A DNA stretch of 7,542 nt from Candidatus Minthenecus merdequi. Its GTDB lineage: Bacteria; Bacteroidota; Bacteroidia; Bacteroidales; Paludibacteraceae. Where the stretch lies: assembly GCA_018064385.1 (NCBI GenBank), contig JAGHVI010000204.1:1-7542 (forward strand), in the 5' to 3' direction. Shown in pieces: positions 1 to 5,652 of this stretch (the first letter of the stretch is position 1; each line of letters begins with the position of its first letter). A program made the translations under genes and the position numbers. The notes under the pieces are model-generated. The model worked only from the letters and a program-made list of their open reading frames with translations, had not been told where the DNA came from and made no database searches.

Positions 1-80
1 CAGTCGGTCACATAGCCCGCTATGCTCCCTTCTTCCGCACAGCAATCTGCTCAAAACAAACTTCAAAAACCCTCAAAATG

Positions 81-99
81 AATTTATAGAACTCACCTT
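81..99 (-). repeat. 19-bp repeat copy, opposite orientation
   Basis: AATTTATAGAACTCACCTT here is the exact reverse complement of 5996-6014. It lies between the two direct-repeat units at the window start, next to the left arm of the long inverted repeat (101-119). Confidence 0.65.
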
Positions 100-100
100 T

Positions 101-170
101 AGCATCTTGCTGACTTTCATTCAGTCATGGTGGCTAACATCGCTCCTTAGTGAAAAGTCAGCAATCTGCT
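101..170. repeat. Long imperfect inverted repeat (~19-bp arms)
   Basis: Positions 101-119 (AGCATCTTGCTGACTTTCA) are the reverse complement of 151-170 (TGAAAAGTCAGCAATCTGCT) apart from two mismatches and one bulged A, with a 31-base loop. The right arm is the conserved tail of the second direct-repeat copy, so the AGCAATCTGCT word occurs three times within 170 bases in both orientations. Could form a cruciform or RNA hairpin. No T-run follows, so it is not a typical intrinsic terminator. Confidence 0.6.
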
Positions 171-203
171 CAAAATAAAATTCAAAAAACTAACAGATAT
201 AAC

Positions 204-245
204 AAAAAAAGAGCGTTCTTCTGATTGGGGACGCTCTTTTTTTTG
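204..245. terminator. Bidirectional intrinsic terminator downstream of rluA
   Basis: GAGCGT (211-216) pairs with ACGCTC (231-236). The stem is extended outward by an A-run (204-210) pairing with a T-run (237-244), and can be extended inward by weaker G-T pairs. Because it has an A-tract on one side and a T-tract on the other, it can act in both directions. It lies about 85 bases past the stop of the leftward pseudouridine synthase gene, for which it is the best terminator candidate. It could also end a rightward transcript entering from the left of the window. Confidence 0.75.
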
Positions 246-329
246 TGCTATATTTTCTATAAACCATAGGTCGCTACGCTTCTCTACAAGTTAGGGTTAG
301 CGGGATGCTAAGAGGCAGCTGGAATAGGT

Positions 330-1058
330 TCAGTTCTCTGGCAGATTTCGTAGAGACTCGGTATCTGCGAGGAATTCGGGAGGTGTGTTTTGGAGGAGTT
401 TTTGCCAGATGTCAGTTGACGGAGGGTCGGCGATGACTTTGACGGACTGTTTGCGGACGGGGTGGAGAAATTCTATGCTGCGAGCATGAAGTGAGATTCC
501 GCCATCGGGGTTTGAACGAGGAGCGCCATATTTCAAATCGCCTTTAATGGGCATTCCTGCTGCTGCCAATTGACACCTTATCTGGTGATGGCGACCAGTG
601 TGTAATATTATATTAAGCAATGTGTATCGTTCTCCACGGGAGATAACCTCATAGTCAAGGGTGGCATTTTTTGCGCCTGGTTTCTCGTGAGCGTAGGCAT
701 ACGATTTGTTCTGTTTCTCGTTACGGACGAGCCAATGTTTCAAAGTACCAGATGGAGATATTGGAGAGCCGCAAACTATTGCCCAGTAACTCTTGCGAAT
801 GTCTTTATGTTCCGCGAAGAGTTTGTTCATACGTTCGAGGGCCTTGGATGTGCGGGCAAAGACCACTACCCCACTGACGGGACGGTCAAGACGGTGAGTG
901 ACACCACAGAAGACTGCTCCCGGTTTATTGTATTTCTCCTTGATGTAACGTTTGAGCGACTCGGAGAGAGGTTCGTCGCCTGTTTTGTCGCCCTGGACAA
1001 TTTCACCTACGGCCTTGTTGACAATGATGAGGTGGTTGTCTTCGTAAAGTATTTCCAT
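330..1058 (-). CDS. RluA-family RNA pseudouridine synthase
   Basis: The enzyme should isomerise specific uridines in structured RNA (usually 23S rRNA, sometimes tRNA) to pseudouridine in the cytoplasm. The 242-residue protein has the RluA-family catalytic motif HRLDRPVSG at residues 55-63, with the nucleophile Asp58, and the second conserved block LHTGRHHQIR at 152-161 followed by the KGDLKYG segment at 172-178. There is no N-terminal S4 domain: the catalytic fold starts almost at residue 1, as in the short RluA-type members. Exact target site cannot be read from sequence, so no gene symbol is given. The ATG overlaps the stop of the upstream methyltransferase gene as TGATG, so the two are probably co-transcribed and translationally coupled. 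The C-terminal tail of about 25 residues past the fold looks non-conserved. Confidence 0.93.
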   Translation of the reverse strand: MEILYEDNHLIIVNKAVGEIVQGDKTGDEPLSESLKRYIKEKYNKPGAVFCGVTHRLDRPVSGVVVFARTSKALERMNKLFAEHKDIRKSYWAIVCGSPISPSGTLKHWLVRNEKQNKSYAYAHEKPGAKNATLDYEVISRGERYTLLNIILHTGRHHQIRCQLAAAGMPIKGDLKYGAPRSNPDGGISLHARSIEFLHPVRKQSVKVIADPPSTDIWQKLLQNTPPEFLADTESLRNLPEN

Positions 1059-1789
1059 CAGCGTGATTTCAGAGCTTCGTAAATCATAATACCAGCAGCC
1101 ACAGAGACGTTGAGTGACTGAATCTTGCCTAAAACAGGGATAGCGACCATGTCGTCAACAATGCGGAGGATGTCAGGGGCGATGCCTACGTCCTCAGCAC
1201 CCATGACGATGGCTATAGGGCCGTGCCAGTCAGTGTCGGAATAGGAATGGGTGGCCTTCTCAGAGGCGGCAATGACACGCACGCCGCATTTCTGAAGGAA
1301 CGAGACAGCATTATGGATTGAGGAGGTACGGCAGACGGGGATTATGTTGAGCGCACCTGCCGAGGTTTTGACTGCATCAGCATTTCCTGCGGCGGCTCCT
1401 TTTGAGGGGACGACGATTGCGTCAACGCCGGCACATTCGGCGGTGCGGGCTATAGCACCGAAATTGCGTACATCGGTCACTCCATCGAGAAGTACGAGGA
1501 ATGGGTCACGTCCCTGCTCGTAGAGCATAGGGATGAGATTTTCAAGGGATTGGTATTCAATGGAGGATGTGAAAGCGACCACGCCCTGGTGGTTCTTCAT
1601 CGTGAGGCGATTCAGCTTTTCGAGTGGCACTTTTTGGAACGGGATATTGCATTCAATCAGCAGATTTGTCAACTCGTGCGCCAAATCTCCGCCCATATCA
1701 CGGCGAATAAATATCTTATCAAGATTACGACCAGCCTTAACTGCCTCGATGGTGGCACGAATGCCGAATATCATATTTTTCTCTTTCAT
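1058..1789 (-). CDS. rlmB: TrmH/SpoU-family RNA 2'-O-methyltransferase, RlmB type
   Basis: This SPOUT-class enzyme uses S-adenosylmethionine to methylate a ribose 2'-OH. By family, RlmB modifies G2251 in the peptidyl-transferase P-loop of 23S rRNA. The 243-residue protein has an N-terminal SpoU substrate-binding domain (about 6-77: FGIRATIEAV, then KNHQGVVA) and a C-terminal knotted catalytic domain. The three SpoU motifs are present: motif 1 LDGVTDVRNFGAIARTAE (101-118, with Asn109 and Arg115), motif 2 IVMGAEDVGI (194-203) and motif 3 IPVLGKIQSLNVSVAAG (217-233). Length matches the family. The start at 1789 gives five residues before a second in-frame Met (residue 6), which is a possible alternative start. 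It is the first gene of a leftward two-gene unit with the pseudouridine synthase. RlmB is the best assignment, but a TrmH paralogue acting on tRNA cannot be excluded. Confidence 0.9.
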   Translation of the reverse strand: MKEKNMIFGIRATIEAVKAGRNLDKIFIRRDMGGDLAHELTNLLIECNIPFQKVPLEKLNRLTMKNHQGVVAFTSSIEYQSLENLIPMLYEQGRDPFLVLLDGVTDVRNFGAIARTAECAGVDAIVVPSKGAAAGNADAVKTSAGALNIIPVCRTSSIHNAVSFLQKCGVRVIAASEKATHSYSDTDWHGPIAIVMGAEDVGIAPDILRIVDDMVAIPVLGKIQSLNVSVAAGIMIYEALKSR

Positions 1790-1887
1790 TCAGATAGTTA
1801 TATAAAGAAATTATCAATACAAAGCAGAAATCAGCCATACAAAACGAAAAAAAGGCAACAAGTTTTTCGCAAGGCATTTTGGAGGTG

Positions 1888-1918
1888 CAAAGTTAGTAAA
1901 AATCTGCAACATACGAAA
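1888..1918 (-). promoter_or_regulatory. Bacteroidetes-type promoter for rlmB-rluA
   Basis: On the minus strand TAACTTTG (complement of 1888-1895) matches the Bacteroidetes -7 consensus TAnnTTTG. A TTTC (complement of 1915-1918) sits 19 bases upstream as an imperfect -33 element. Transcription would start near 1881, giving an untranslated leader of roughly 90 bases before the ATG. Confidence 0.6.
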
Positions 1919-1956
1919 GGCAAAGAAAAAAAAATTGAAAAAAAGCCGTCAAAATG

Positions 1957-1986
1957 TCTGTATAAGGAATTTTTTTTGTATTTTTG
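1957..1986 (+). promoter_or_regulatory. Bacteroidetes-type promoter for the YycJ/WalJ-like gene
   Basis: TATTTTTG at 1979-1986 fits the -7 box TAnnTTTG. A weak -33 (TCTG, 1957-1960) lies 18 bases upstream, and the region between is A/T-rich. Transcription would start at about 1993, only some 15 bases before the ATG at 2008. The promoter therefore excludes the in-frame TTG at 1984, which lies inside the -7 box, as start codon. Confidence 0.6.
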
Positions 1987-2007
1987 CAGTCGATAAAGAG
2001 TATTAAG

Positions 2008-2808
2008 ATGGAGCCTCTTCTATTTTTCAGCATAGGTAGTGGTAGCAGTGGGAACTGCTACTACCTTGGCACGTCATCATACGGGATTTTGATAGACGCA
2101 GGTATTTCGATACGCTCCATCAAGAAAGAATTGCGCGACCACGGCATCTCGTTCAGCAACATTTGGGGAGTGTTCATAACACACGACCATACGGATCACA
2201 TAAAATCAGTAGGTGTGTTGGGTGAGATTCTGCATGTGCCAGTGTATGTAACGAAAGAGATGTTCGAAGGAATAAACAAGAACTATCGTATGACGCAGAA
2301 ACTTGCGCCATCGTCGGTACGTTTCTACAAAAAGGGAGAGCATTTCACATTAAGAGATTTCCAGATACAAACATTTCCTGTTTCGCACGATGCAACAGAT
2401 TGTGTAGGCTTTACATTCACATACAACAACAAGAAATTCGTAATAGCCACAGACTTAGGGTTCATAGGAAAAGAGGTAGCGGAGCATATCAGCAAAGCCA
2501 ATTATTTGGTGATAGAGGCAAATTATGATGATACAATGTTAAAGAATGGGTCATACCCCTACCCTCTGAAAGAGCGTGTAAGATCACATTTGGGACATTT
2601 ATCGAACGACCACACGGCACAATTCCTTGCATCAAATCCGAATCCCAACTTATCGCACATATTTCTCTGCCACTTGAGCAAAGAGAACAACACACCAGAA
2701 AAAGCCTACGAAGCAGTTCATAGTGCGCTTGAGTCCAAGGGAATAATGGTAGAAAACCTTATTCCTCTGCCAAGAACCGAAGCGACAAAGACATACATAC
2801 TAAAATAA
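2008..2808 (+). CDS. YycJ/WalJ-type metallo-beta-lactamase-fold nuclease
   Basis: The 266-residue protein belongs to the metallo-beta-lactamase (MBL) fold group that includes Bacillus YycJ/WalJ, for which 5'-3' DNA exonuclease activity has been described; in this organism the function is inferred. The N-terminus has the group signature SIGSGSSGNCYYL (8-20). The metal-binding HxHxDH motif is HDHTDH (59-64), with later ligands likely His127 and Asp149 (in ATDLG). Group-specific segments follow: EANYDDTML (170-178), HLGHLSNDH (194-202) and CHLSKENN (221-228). The ATG at 2008 is preferred over an in-frame TTG at 1984 because that codon falls in the -7 promoter box and adds eight residues before the conserved start. 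The gene is monocistronic, between its own promoter and a terminator; no walRK-like two-component genes are next to it as in Firmicutes. Confidence 0.88.
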   Translation: MEPLLFFSIGSGSSGNCYYLGTSSYGILIDAGISIRSIKKELRDHGISFSNIWGVFITHDHTDHIKSVGVLGEILHVPVYVTKEMFEGINKNYRMTQKLAPSSVRFYKKGEHFTLRDFQIQTFPVSHDATDCVGFTFTYNNKKFVIATDLGFIGKEVAEHISKANYLVIEANYDDTMLKNGSYPYPLKERVRSHLGHLSNDHTAQFLASNPNPNLSHIFLCHLSKENNTPEKAYEAVHSALESKGIMVENLIPLPRTEATKTYILK

Positions 2809-2845
2809 AAAATCACCCGACAAAAATTGCCGAGTGATTTTTTTT
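2805..2845. terminator. Bidirectional terminator between convergent genes
   Basis: AATCACCCGAC (2811-2821) pairs with GCCGAGTGATT (2829-2839) with two mismatches around a 7-base A/T loop. An A-run (2807-2812) precedes the stem and a run of eight T follows (2838-2845). It can terminate both the rightward WalJ-like gene, whose stop it abuts, and the leftward ompH-like gene ending at 2859. Confidence 0.8.
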
Positions 2846-2858
2846 GTAATATATATTC

Positions 2859-3446
2859 TTATTTCTTTTTACCATTCTGCCAACGTTCGTTAAGCATATC
2901 AACGACTTGCACAGTGATGTCAAGTTCTGGGTCACAATAAAGTACTGTCTCAATAAGAGAAGAAGTTGTAACGACAAGGCGGAACTTGCCTTCCTTGTTC
3001 AGATCGGCAATAACATTGTCAATACTGTCGTGCATCTGTTGCGTCAAGCGTTGTTGTTCAGCCATAAATTCATCGCTCATTTTTGCTTCGAGTTCCTGCA
3101 ATTCCTGCTGACGTTTCTGAAGGCGCGCATATTCAGCCTCGGCACGTTCGCGAGAAAGGAAAGCGTTATTTTCCATTTTATTTTGGAAAGTTGCCATATC
3201 ATTCTGTAAGGCACGGGCTCTTTGGTTAAGGTCGAGGCGAGCATTTTCCTGCTTGGACATCAAATCTTCGTTAGCCTGAACAGCGAACTCGTAATTTGCA
3301 AGGATAGAATCTGTGTTAATTACAGCAACGGGAACGACCTGACCTTCAGGAATTGTAGCAAGAGTTTTTTTTTCGGAGGACTGGTCATTCTTGCAACCAG
3401 CGAGCATCACTGCAAGAACAGTGAAGACAAAAACAAATTTTTTCAT
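2859..3446 (-). CDS. OmpH/Skp-family periplasmic chaperone-like lipoprotein
   Basis: The 195-residue product is an OmpH/Skp-like protein, a family whose members hold unfolded outer-membrane proteins in the periplasm. It starts MKKFVFVFTVLAVMLAGC: a lipoprotein signal peptide with lipobox LAGC and lipidated Cys18, so the protein is probably membrane-anchored, unlike soluble E. coli Skp. After a short linker comes the OmpH strand VAVINTDSILANY (40-52), then a long Gln/Glu/Arg-rich coiled coil (about 57-155). The C-terminal part closes the body with YCDPELDITVQVVDMLN (170-186). The ATG at 3446 is chosen over an in-frame one at 3497, which would add 17 non-signal-like residues and overlap the upstream small gene. 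That gene's stop is one base before this ATG (TGATATG), suggesting coupling. No bamA or second ompH copy adjoins it here, so its client is unknown. Confidence 0.87.
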   Translation of the reverse strand: MKKFVFVFTVLAVMLAGCKNDQSSEKKTLATIPEGQVVPVAVINTDSILANYEFAVQANEDLMSKQENARLDLNQRARALQNDMATFQNKMENNAFLSRERAEAEYARLQKRQQELQELEAKMSDEFMAEQQRLTQQMHDSIDNVIADLNKEGKFRLVVTTSSLIETVLYCDPELDITVQVVDMLNERWQNGKKK

Positions 3447-3447
3447 A

Positions 3448-3597
3448 TCAATCTTTGAATTTTTTCTTACAAATATGAGTGTTAGGGAATTTTCCAAATT
3501 TACCTTTTCGAATAAATAAAGGTCTGAAAGCCATTGTCAACACAGCAATTAGCAATATAGCGAGAGGTATCAATATGGAAAACAAAGCACTCTTCAT
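3448..3597 (-). CDS. Small single-pass membrane protein (49 aa), FPNTH motif
   Basis: This short gene starts at the ATG at 3597, immediately after a good -7 box (TACCTTTG), and ends one base before the ompH-like ATG. The product is 49 residues: one hydrophobic helix (about 5-23, SALFSILIPLAILLIAVL), then a basic tail with KFGKFPNTHI (32-41) and a Lys-rich end. From memory, small Bacteroidetes membrane proteins share a G-K-F-P-N-T-H-like segment after one helix, usually followed by a further 20 or so residues with a Gly/Cys; I could not check this by search. If so, this copy is C-terminally short. A longer reading to an ATG at 3702 would place the promoter inside the gene and adds unlikely sequence, so the 49-residue form is preferred. 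Function is unknown. Confidence 0.65.
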   Translation of the reverse strand: MKSALFSILIPLAILLIAVLTMAFRPLFIRKGKFGKFPNTHICKKKFKD

Positions 3598-3607
3598 AAA
3601 TCGGGTG

Positions 3608-3638
3608 CAAAGGTACACATTATTTTGCAAAGAGAGAA
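3608..3638 (-). promoter_or_regulatory. Promoter for the small membrane protein / ompH-like pair
   Basis: On the minus strand TACCTTTG (complement of 3608-3615) is a full match to TAnnTTTG, and TTTC (complement of 3635-3638) lies 19 bases upstream as a weak -33. The -7 box ends only 10 bases before the ATG at 3597, so the transcript would have a leader of just a few bases. Confidence 0.65.
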
Positions 3639-3668
3639 AAATAAAATCATAAATAAACCTAAAATTGC

Positions 3669-3699
3669 ATTGTTGTATCGAATATTTTTCGTAACTTTG
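3669..3699 (+). promoter_or_regulatory. Promoter for pepD
   Basis: TAACTTTG at 3692-3699 matches TAnnTTTG, with ATTG (3669-3672) 19 bases upstream as -33. Transcription would start near 3706, giving a leader of about 25 bases. The 17 bases GTAACTTTGCACTCAAA (3691-3707) recur exactly at 5525-5541, at the promoter of the HWP-motif gene. Confidence 0.68.
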
Positions 3700-3730
3700 C
3701 ACTCAAATAACATTTAATACACTTATTACT

Positions 3731-5179
3731 ATGCAAATCACTGAACTTGAACCAAAAAGACTGTGGAAACAGTTTTACGACATCTGTCAGGTGCCACGTC
3801 CATCAAAAAAAGAAGCCAAAATGATTGCTTTTCTTCAGCAATTCGGAGCTTCGCATAATTTGGACACCCAGACTGATGCGGCAGGCAACGTACTGATACG
3901 CAAGCCAGCTACCCCTGGATATGAAAACAAGCCAACAATCATTCTTCAGGCACATATGGACATGGTGTGCGAGAAGAACAGCGACTGTGCGCACAATTTC
4001 GATACTGACCCTATCCAGGCATACATTGACGGAGAGTGGGTTAAAGCAAAAGGGACGACCCTCGGCGGTGATGATGGTATAGGCTGTGCGGCGGAACTTG
4101 CCATTCTGGCTTCGGACGATTTAAAGCATCCTGCATTGGAGTGTTTATTCACTGTTGACGAAGAGACAGGACTGACAGGCGCATTCGCACTTGACCCTAA
4201 CCTGTTGAAGGGCGAGTTGCTCATCAACCTTGACTCGGAGGACGATGGTCAGTTCTTCATCGGTTGTGCCGGAGGAATAGACACTACGGTGACATTTGAC
4301 TACAAGCAGGAGCAAATGCCAGAAGGGCTTTTCTATTTCGAGTTGATAGTCAACGGGCTGAAGGGTGGTCACTCAGGTGGGGACATTCACCTCTACCGTG
4401 GCAATGCCAACAAGGTGCTGAACCGTTTCATGTGGCAGACAATGAAGGCAACTGACCTGAAAGTGTCAGAAATCAGCGGAGGAAATCTGCGTAACGCCAT
4501 TGCTCGTGAGGCTCGCGCAATATGTGCCGTTCCTATGGAATACAAGCATACATTAGTTGCAGAACTCAATAAGTTCCAGGCTGCTATCAAAGGCGAACTC
4601 TCGATTGCGGACCCTGATGTCAACATCGAAATCAACAGCGTTGAGCGTCCTGGCACAATGATTGACGCAGACACGACACGCCGTCTGATTCAGGCTCTAT
4701 ACGCTTGTCCTCATGGCGTAATCCGCATGAGCGACGAGTTGACAGGTATTGTTGAGACATCGACCAACCTTGCGGCTGTCAAGATGATAGAGAACAACCA
4801 GATTCTGGTGACAACATCGCAGCGTTCGCTGACCGACAGCAGCAAACGCGACATTGCAAATATGGTTGAGATTGTATTCACGATGGCTGGAGCAAAAGCC
4901 ACTCATGGTGACGGTTACCCAGGATGGAAGCCAAATCCAAGCTCGAAGATTGCCAACGCCCTTGCCAACACATACAAGAAACTGTTCAACAAAGAGCCAC
5001 AGATTCTCGCCATCCACGCAGGTTTGGAGTGCGGTCTTTTCCTTGAGAAATACCCTAACTTAGATATGGTATCAGTAGGTCCAACTATGATTGGCGTACA
5101 CTCGCCAGACGAGAAACTGCATATTCCTGCAGTTCAAGATTTCTGGAAACTCATAGTTTATACGCTTGAGAATATCTGA
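3731..5179 (+). CDS. pepD: Xaa-His dipeptidase (aminoacyl-histidine dipeptidase, M20C)
   Basis: This cytosolic zinc metallopeptidase hydrolyses Xaa-His dipeptides such as carnosine and some other dipeptides, releasing amino acids from imported peptides. At 482 residues it is full length for PepD. The M20 metal ligands are visible: His75 in LQAHMDMVCEK, a bridging Asp in TLGGDDGIG (110-118, Asp114 by alignment with the usual GADNGIG), Glu144/Glu145 in FTVDEETG (general base and ligand), Asp168 in NLDSEDDG, and His457 in IGVHSPDE near the C-terminus. The lid/dimerisation domain lies between, starting around the GLKGGHSGGDIH segment (about 210-221). The gene is monocistronic: its own TAACTTTG promoter lies about 30 bases upstream and a strong terminator follows. 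No Shine-Dalgarno is seen, which is normal in this phylum. Confidence 0.96.
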   Translation: MQITELEPKRLWKQFYDICQVPRPSKKEAKMIAFLQQFGASHNLDTQTDAAGNVLIRKPATPGYENKPTIILQAHMDMVCEKNSDCAHNFDTDPIQAYIDGEWVKAKGTTLGGDDGIGCAAELAILASDDLKHPALECLFTVDEETGLTGAFALDPNLLKGELLINLDSEDDGQFFIGCAGGIDTTVTFDYKQEQMPEGLFYFELIVNGLKGGHSGGDIHLYRGNANKVLNRFMWQTMKATDLKVSEISGGNLRNAIAREARAICAVPMEYKHTLVAELNKFQAAIKGELSIADPDVNIEINSVERPGTMIDADTTRRLIQALYACPHGVIRMSDELTGIVETSTNLAAVKMIENNQILVTTSQRSLTDSSKRDIANMVEIVFTMAGAKATHGDGYPGWKPNPSSKIANALANTYKKLFNKEPQILAIHAGLECGLFLEKYPNLDMVSVGPTMIGVHSPDEKLHIPAVQDFWKLIVYTLENI

Positions 5180-5196
5180 TTTTACCCAGAATATAG

Positions 5197-5234
5197 AAAT
5201 AGCATTCCCAATTATTCGGGAATGCTATTTTTTT
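5197..5234 (+). terminator. Intrinsic terminator of pepD
   Basis: A perfect 13-bp stem, AAATAGCATTCCC (5197-5209) with GGGAATGCTATTT (5218-5230), closes an 8-base loop and runs into a seven-T tract (5228-5234). It lies 18 bases after the pepD stop codon. Confidence 0.92.
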
Positions 5235-5525
5235 GTTTTATCACTCTATGAACAGTTTGTGACTTGATTGTAAGTTATTGATAATCATATTCACTGTCCG
5301 TAGCTGCTACGTAGTGTCTATGTAAGGAGTTCTTTTGATATAAGCAAGAGTTTGGAGAAATGTTGTGATGGTAAGCTTATAGAGCCTGATAATAATCCTG
5401 AACAGACTAAGATTTGAAGATAAAAACAGCTTGTAATATACTAAACATCAACAATTTCAAGAAAAAAAACGGGGGGGGGGAGTAAATTATTGTAAAAAAA
5501 ATGAAGCTATTAGGAAAAAAAGTTG
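5235..5525. other. Gene-poor stretch with G10 homopolymer tract
   Basis: No gene is recognisable here. Three small things are visible. A hairpin at 5292-5316 combines CGTAG/CTACG and CACT/AGTG arms. A stop-to-stop frame of 37 codons at 5304-5414 lacks an ATG and resembles nothing I know, so it could be a gene remnant or chance. A homopolymer block at 5462-5480, eight A, one C and ten G, is in striking contrast to the A/T-rich surroundings and lies about 45 bases upstream of the -7 box at 5526. Confidence 0.6.
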
Positions 5526-5533
5526 TAACTTTG
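5526..5533 (+). promoter_or_regulatory. -7 promoter box for the HWP-motif membrane protein gene
   Basis: TAACTTTG matches TAnnTTTG exactly and sits in the same 17-base context as the pepD promoter (GTAACTTTGCACTCAAA). No good -33 TTTG is found at the usual 19-base spacing (5503-5506 reads GAAG), so basal strength may be low or depend on another factor. Transcription would start near 5540, leaving a leader of about 110 bases. Confidence 0.6.
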
Positions 5534-5539
5534 CACTCA

Positions 5540-5652
5540 AAATCTAAATAGAGACTGCAAAGGTCTCGCATTACTCAAATCAGATAATGAGCCCTGCTGG
5601 TTTGGGTGATGAAATCAAATAAAAGGGCATACTAAACAACATTTTCGGTATG
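5540..5652 (+). promoter_or_regulatory. Possibly structured 5' leader with an 11-codon upstream ORF
   Basis: The roughly 110-base leader can form several short helices: GAGAC/GTCTC (5551-5555 with 5563-5567), CTCA/TGAG (5574-5577 with 5588-5591), and GCCCT/AGGGC (5591-5595 with 5624-5628) enclosing TGAT/ATCA (5607-5610 with 5614-5617). CATAC (5628-5632) can pair with GTATG (5648-5652), which contains the start codon; it shares C5628 with the preceding helix, so these two compete slightly. A short reading frame at 5587-5622 encodes MSPAGLGDEIK and ends 27 bases before the main ATG. All helices are only 4-6 bp, so chance is a real alternative. I recognise no known riboswitch class. Confidence 0.35.

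Larger units (their letters stand above)
1..190. repeat. Imperfect direct repeat (two ~70-bp units) in intergenic DNA
   Basis: Two related units run from 1-70 and 122-190. Both begin CAGTC, have a GCTCC(C)TT core in the middle and end with a well conserved tail: CAGCAATCTGCTCAAAA at 40-56 and again at 159-175, each followed by an A/T-rich TTCAAAAA(A)C. The tails are nearly identical over about 32 bases; the first halves are much more diverged. The first copy also contains a small hairpin, CATAG/CTATG around CCCG, near 14-27. No reading frame of note occurs here. This looks like a non-coding intergenic repeat of a Bacteroidales genome; I cannot name a family. The first copy may continue left of the window. 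Confidence 0.6.

Noticed and set aside
1..190. CRISPR array
   Set aside because: Only two diverged direct copies with no regular short spacers and no cas gene.
297..311. TTAGC/GCTAA hairpin just past the pseudouridine synthase stop
   Set aside because: Only five base pairs and no T-run in either direction; the 204-245 structure is the better terminator.
687..1082. Rightward open frame of 131 codons opposite the pseudouridine synthase gene
   Set aside because: It lies antisense to a clearly conserved gene, its translation shows no domain or composition of a real protein, and it has no promoter box.
1550..1996. Rightward frame of 148 codons running from inside rlmB into the divergent promoter region
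   Set aside because: Its end is a Lys-rich translation of the A-rich promoter DNA, and it overlaps the SpoU N-terminal domain antisense.
3495..3502. TAAATTTG on the minus strand as a separate promoter for the ompH-like gene
   Set aside because: It fits TAnnTTTG but lies inside the small membrane protein gene and has no -33 at normal spacing; it is possible as an internal promoter but too weak to list.
5304..5414. Stop-to-stop frame ending with DGKLIEPDNNPEQTKI as a gene remnant
   Set aside because: No start codon, no recognisable homologue, only 37 codons; chance is likely.
5540..5652. Known riboswitch (SAM, TPP or preQ1 class) in the leader
   Set aside because: Parts such as GGTGATGAAATC superficially resemble riboswitch cores, but the ordered conserved helices and loops of those classes are not present.
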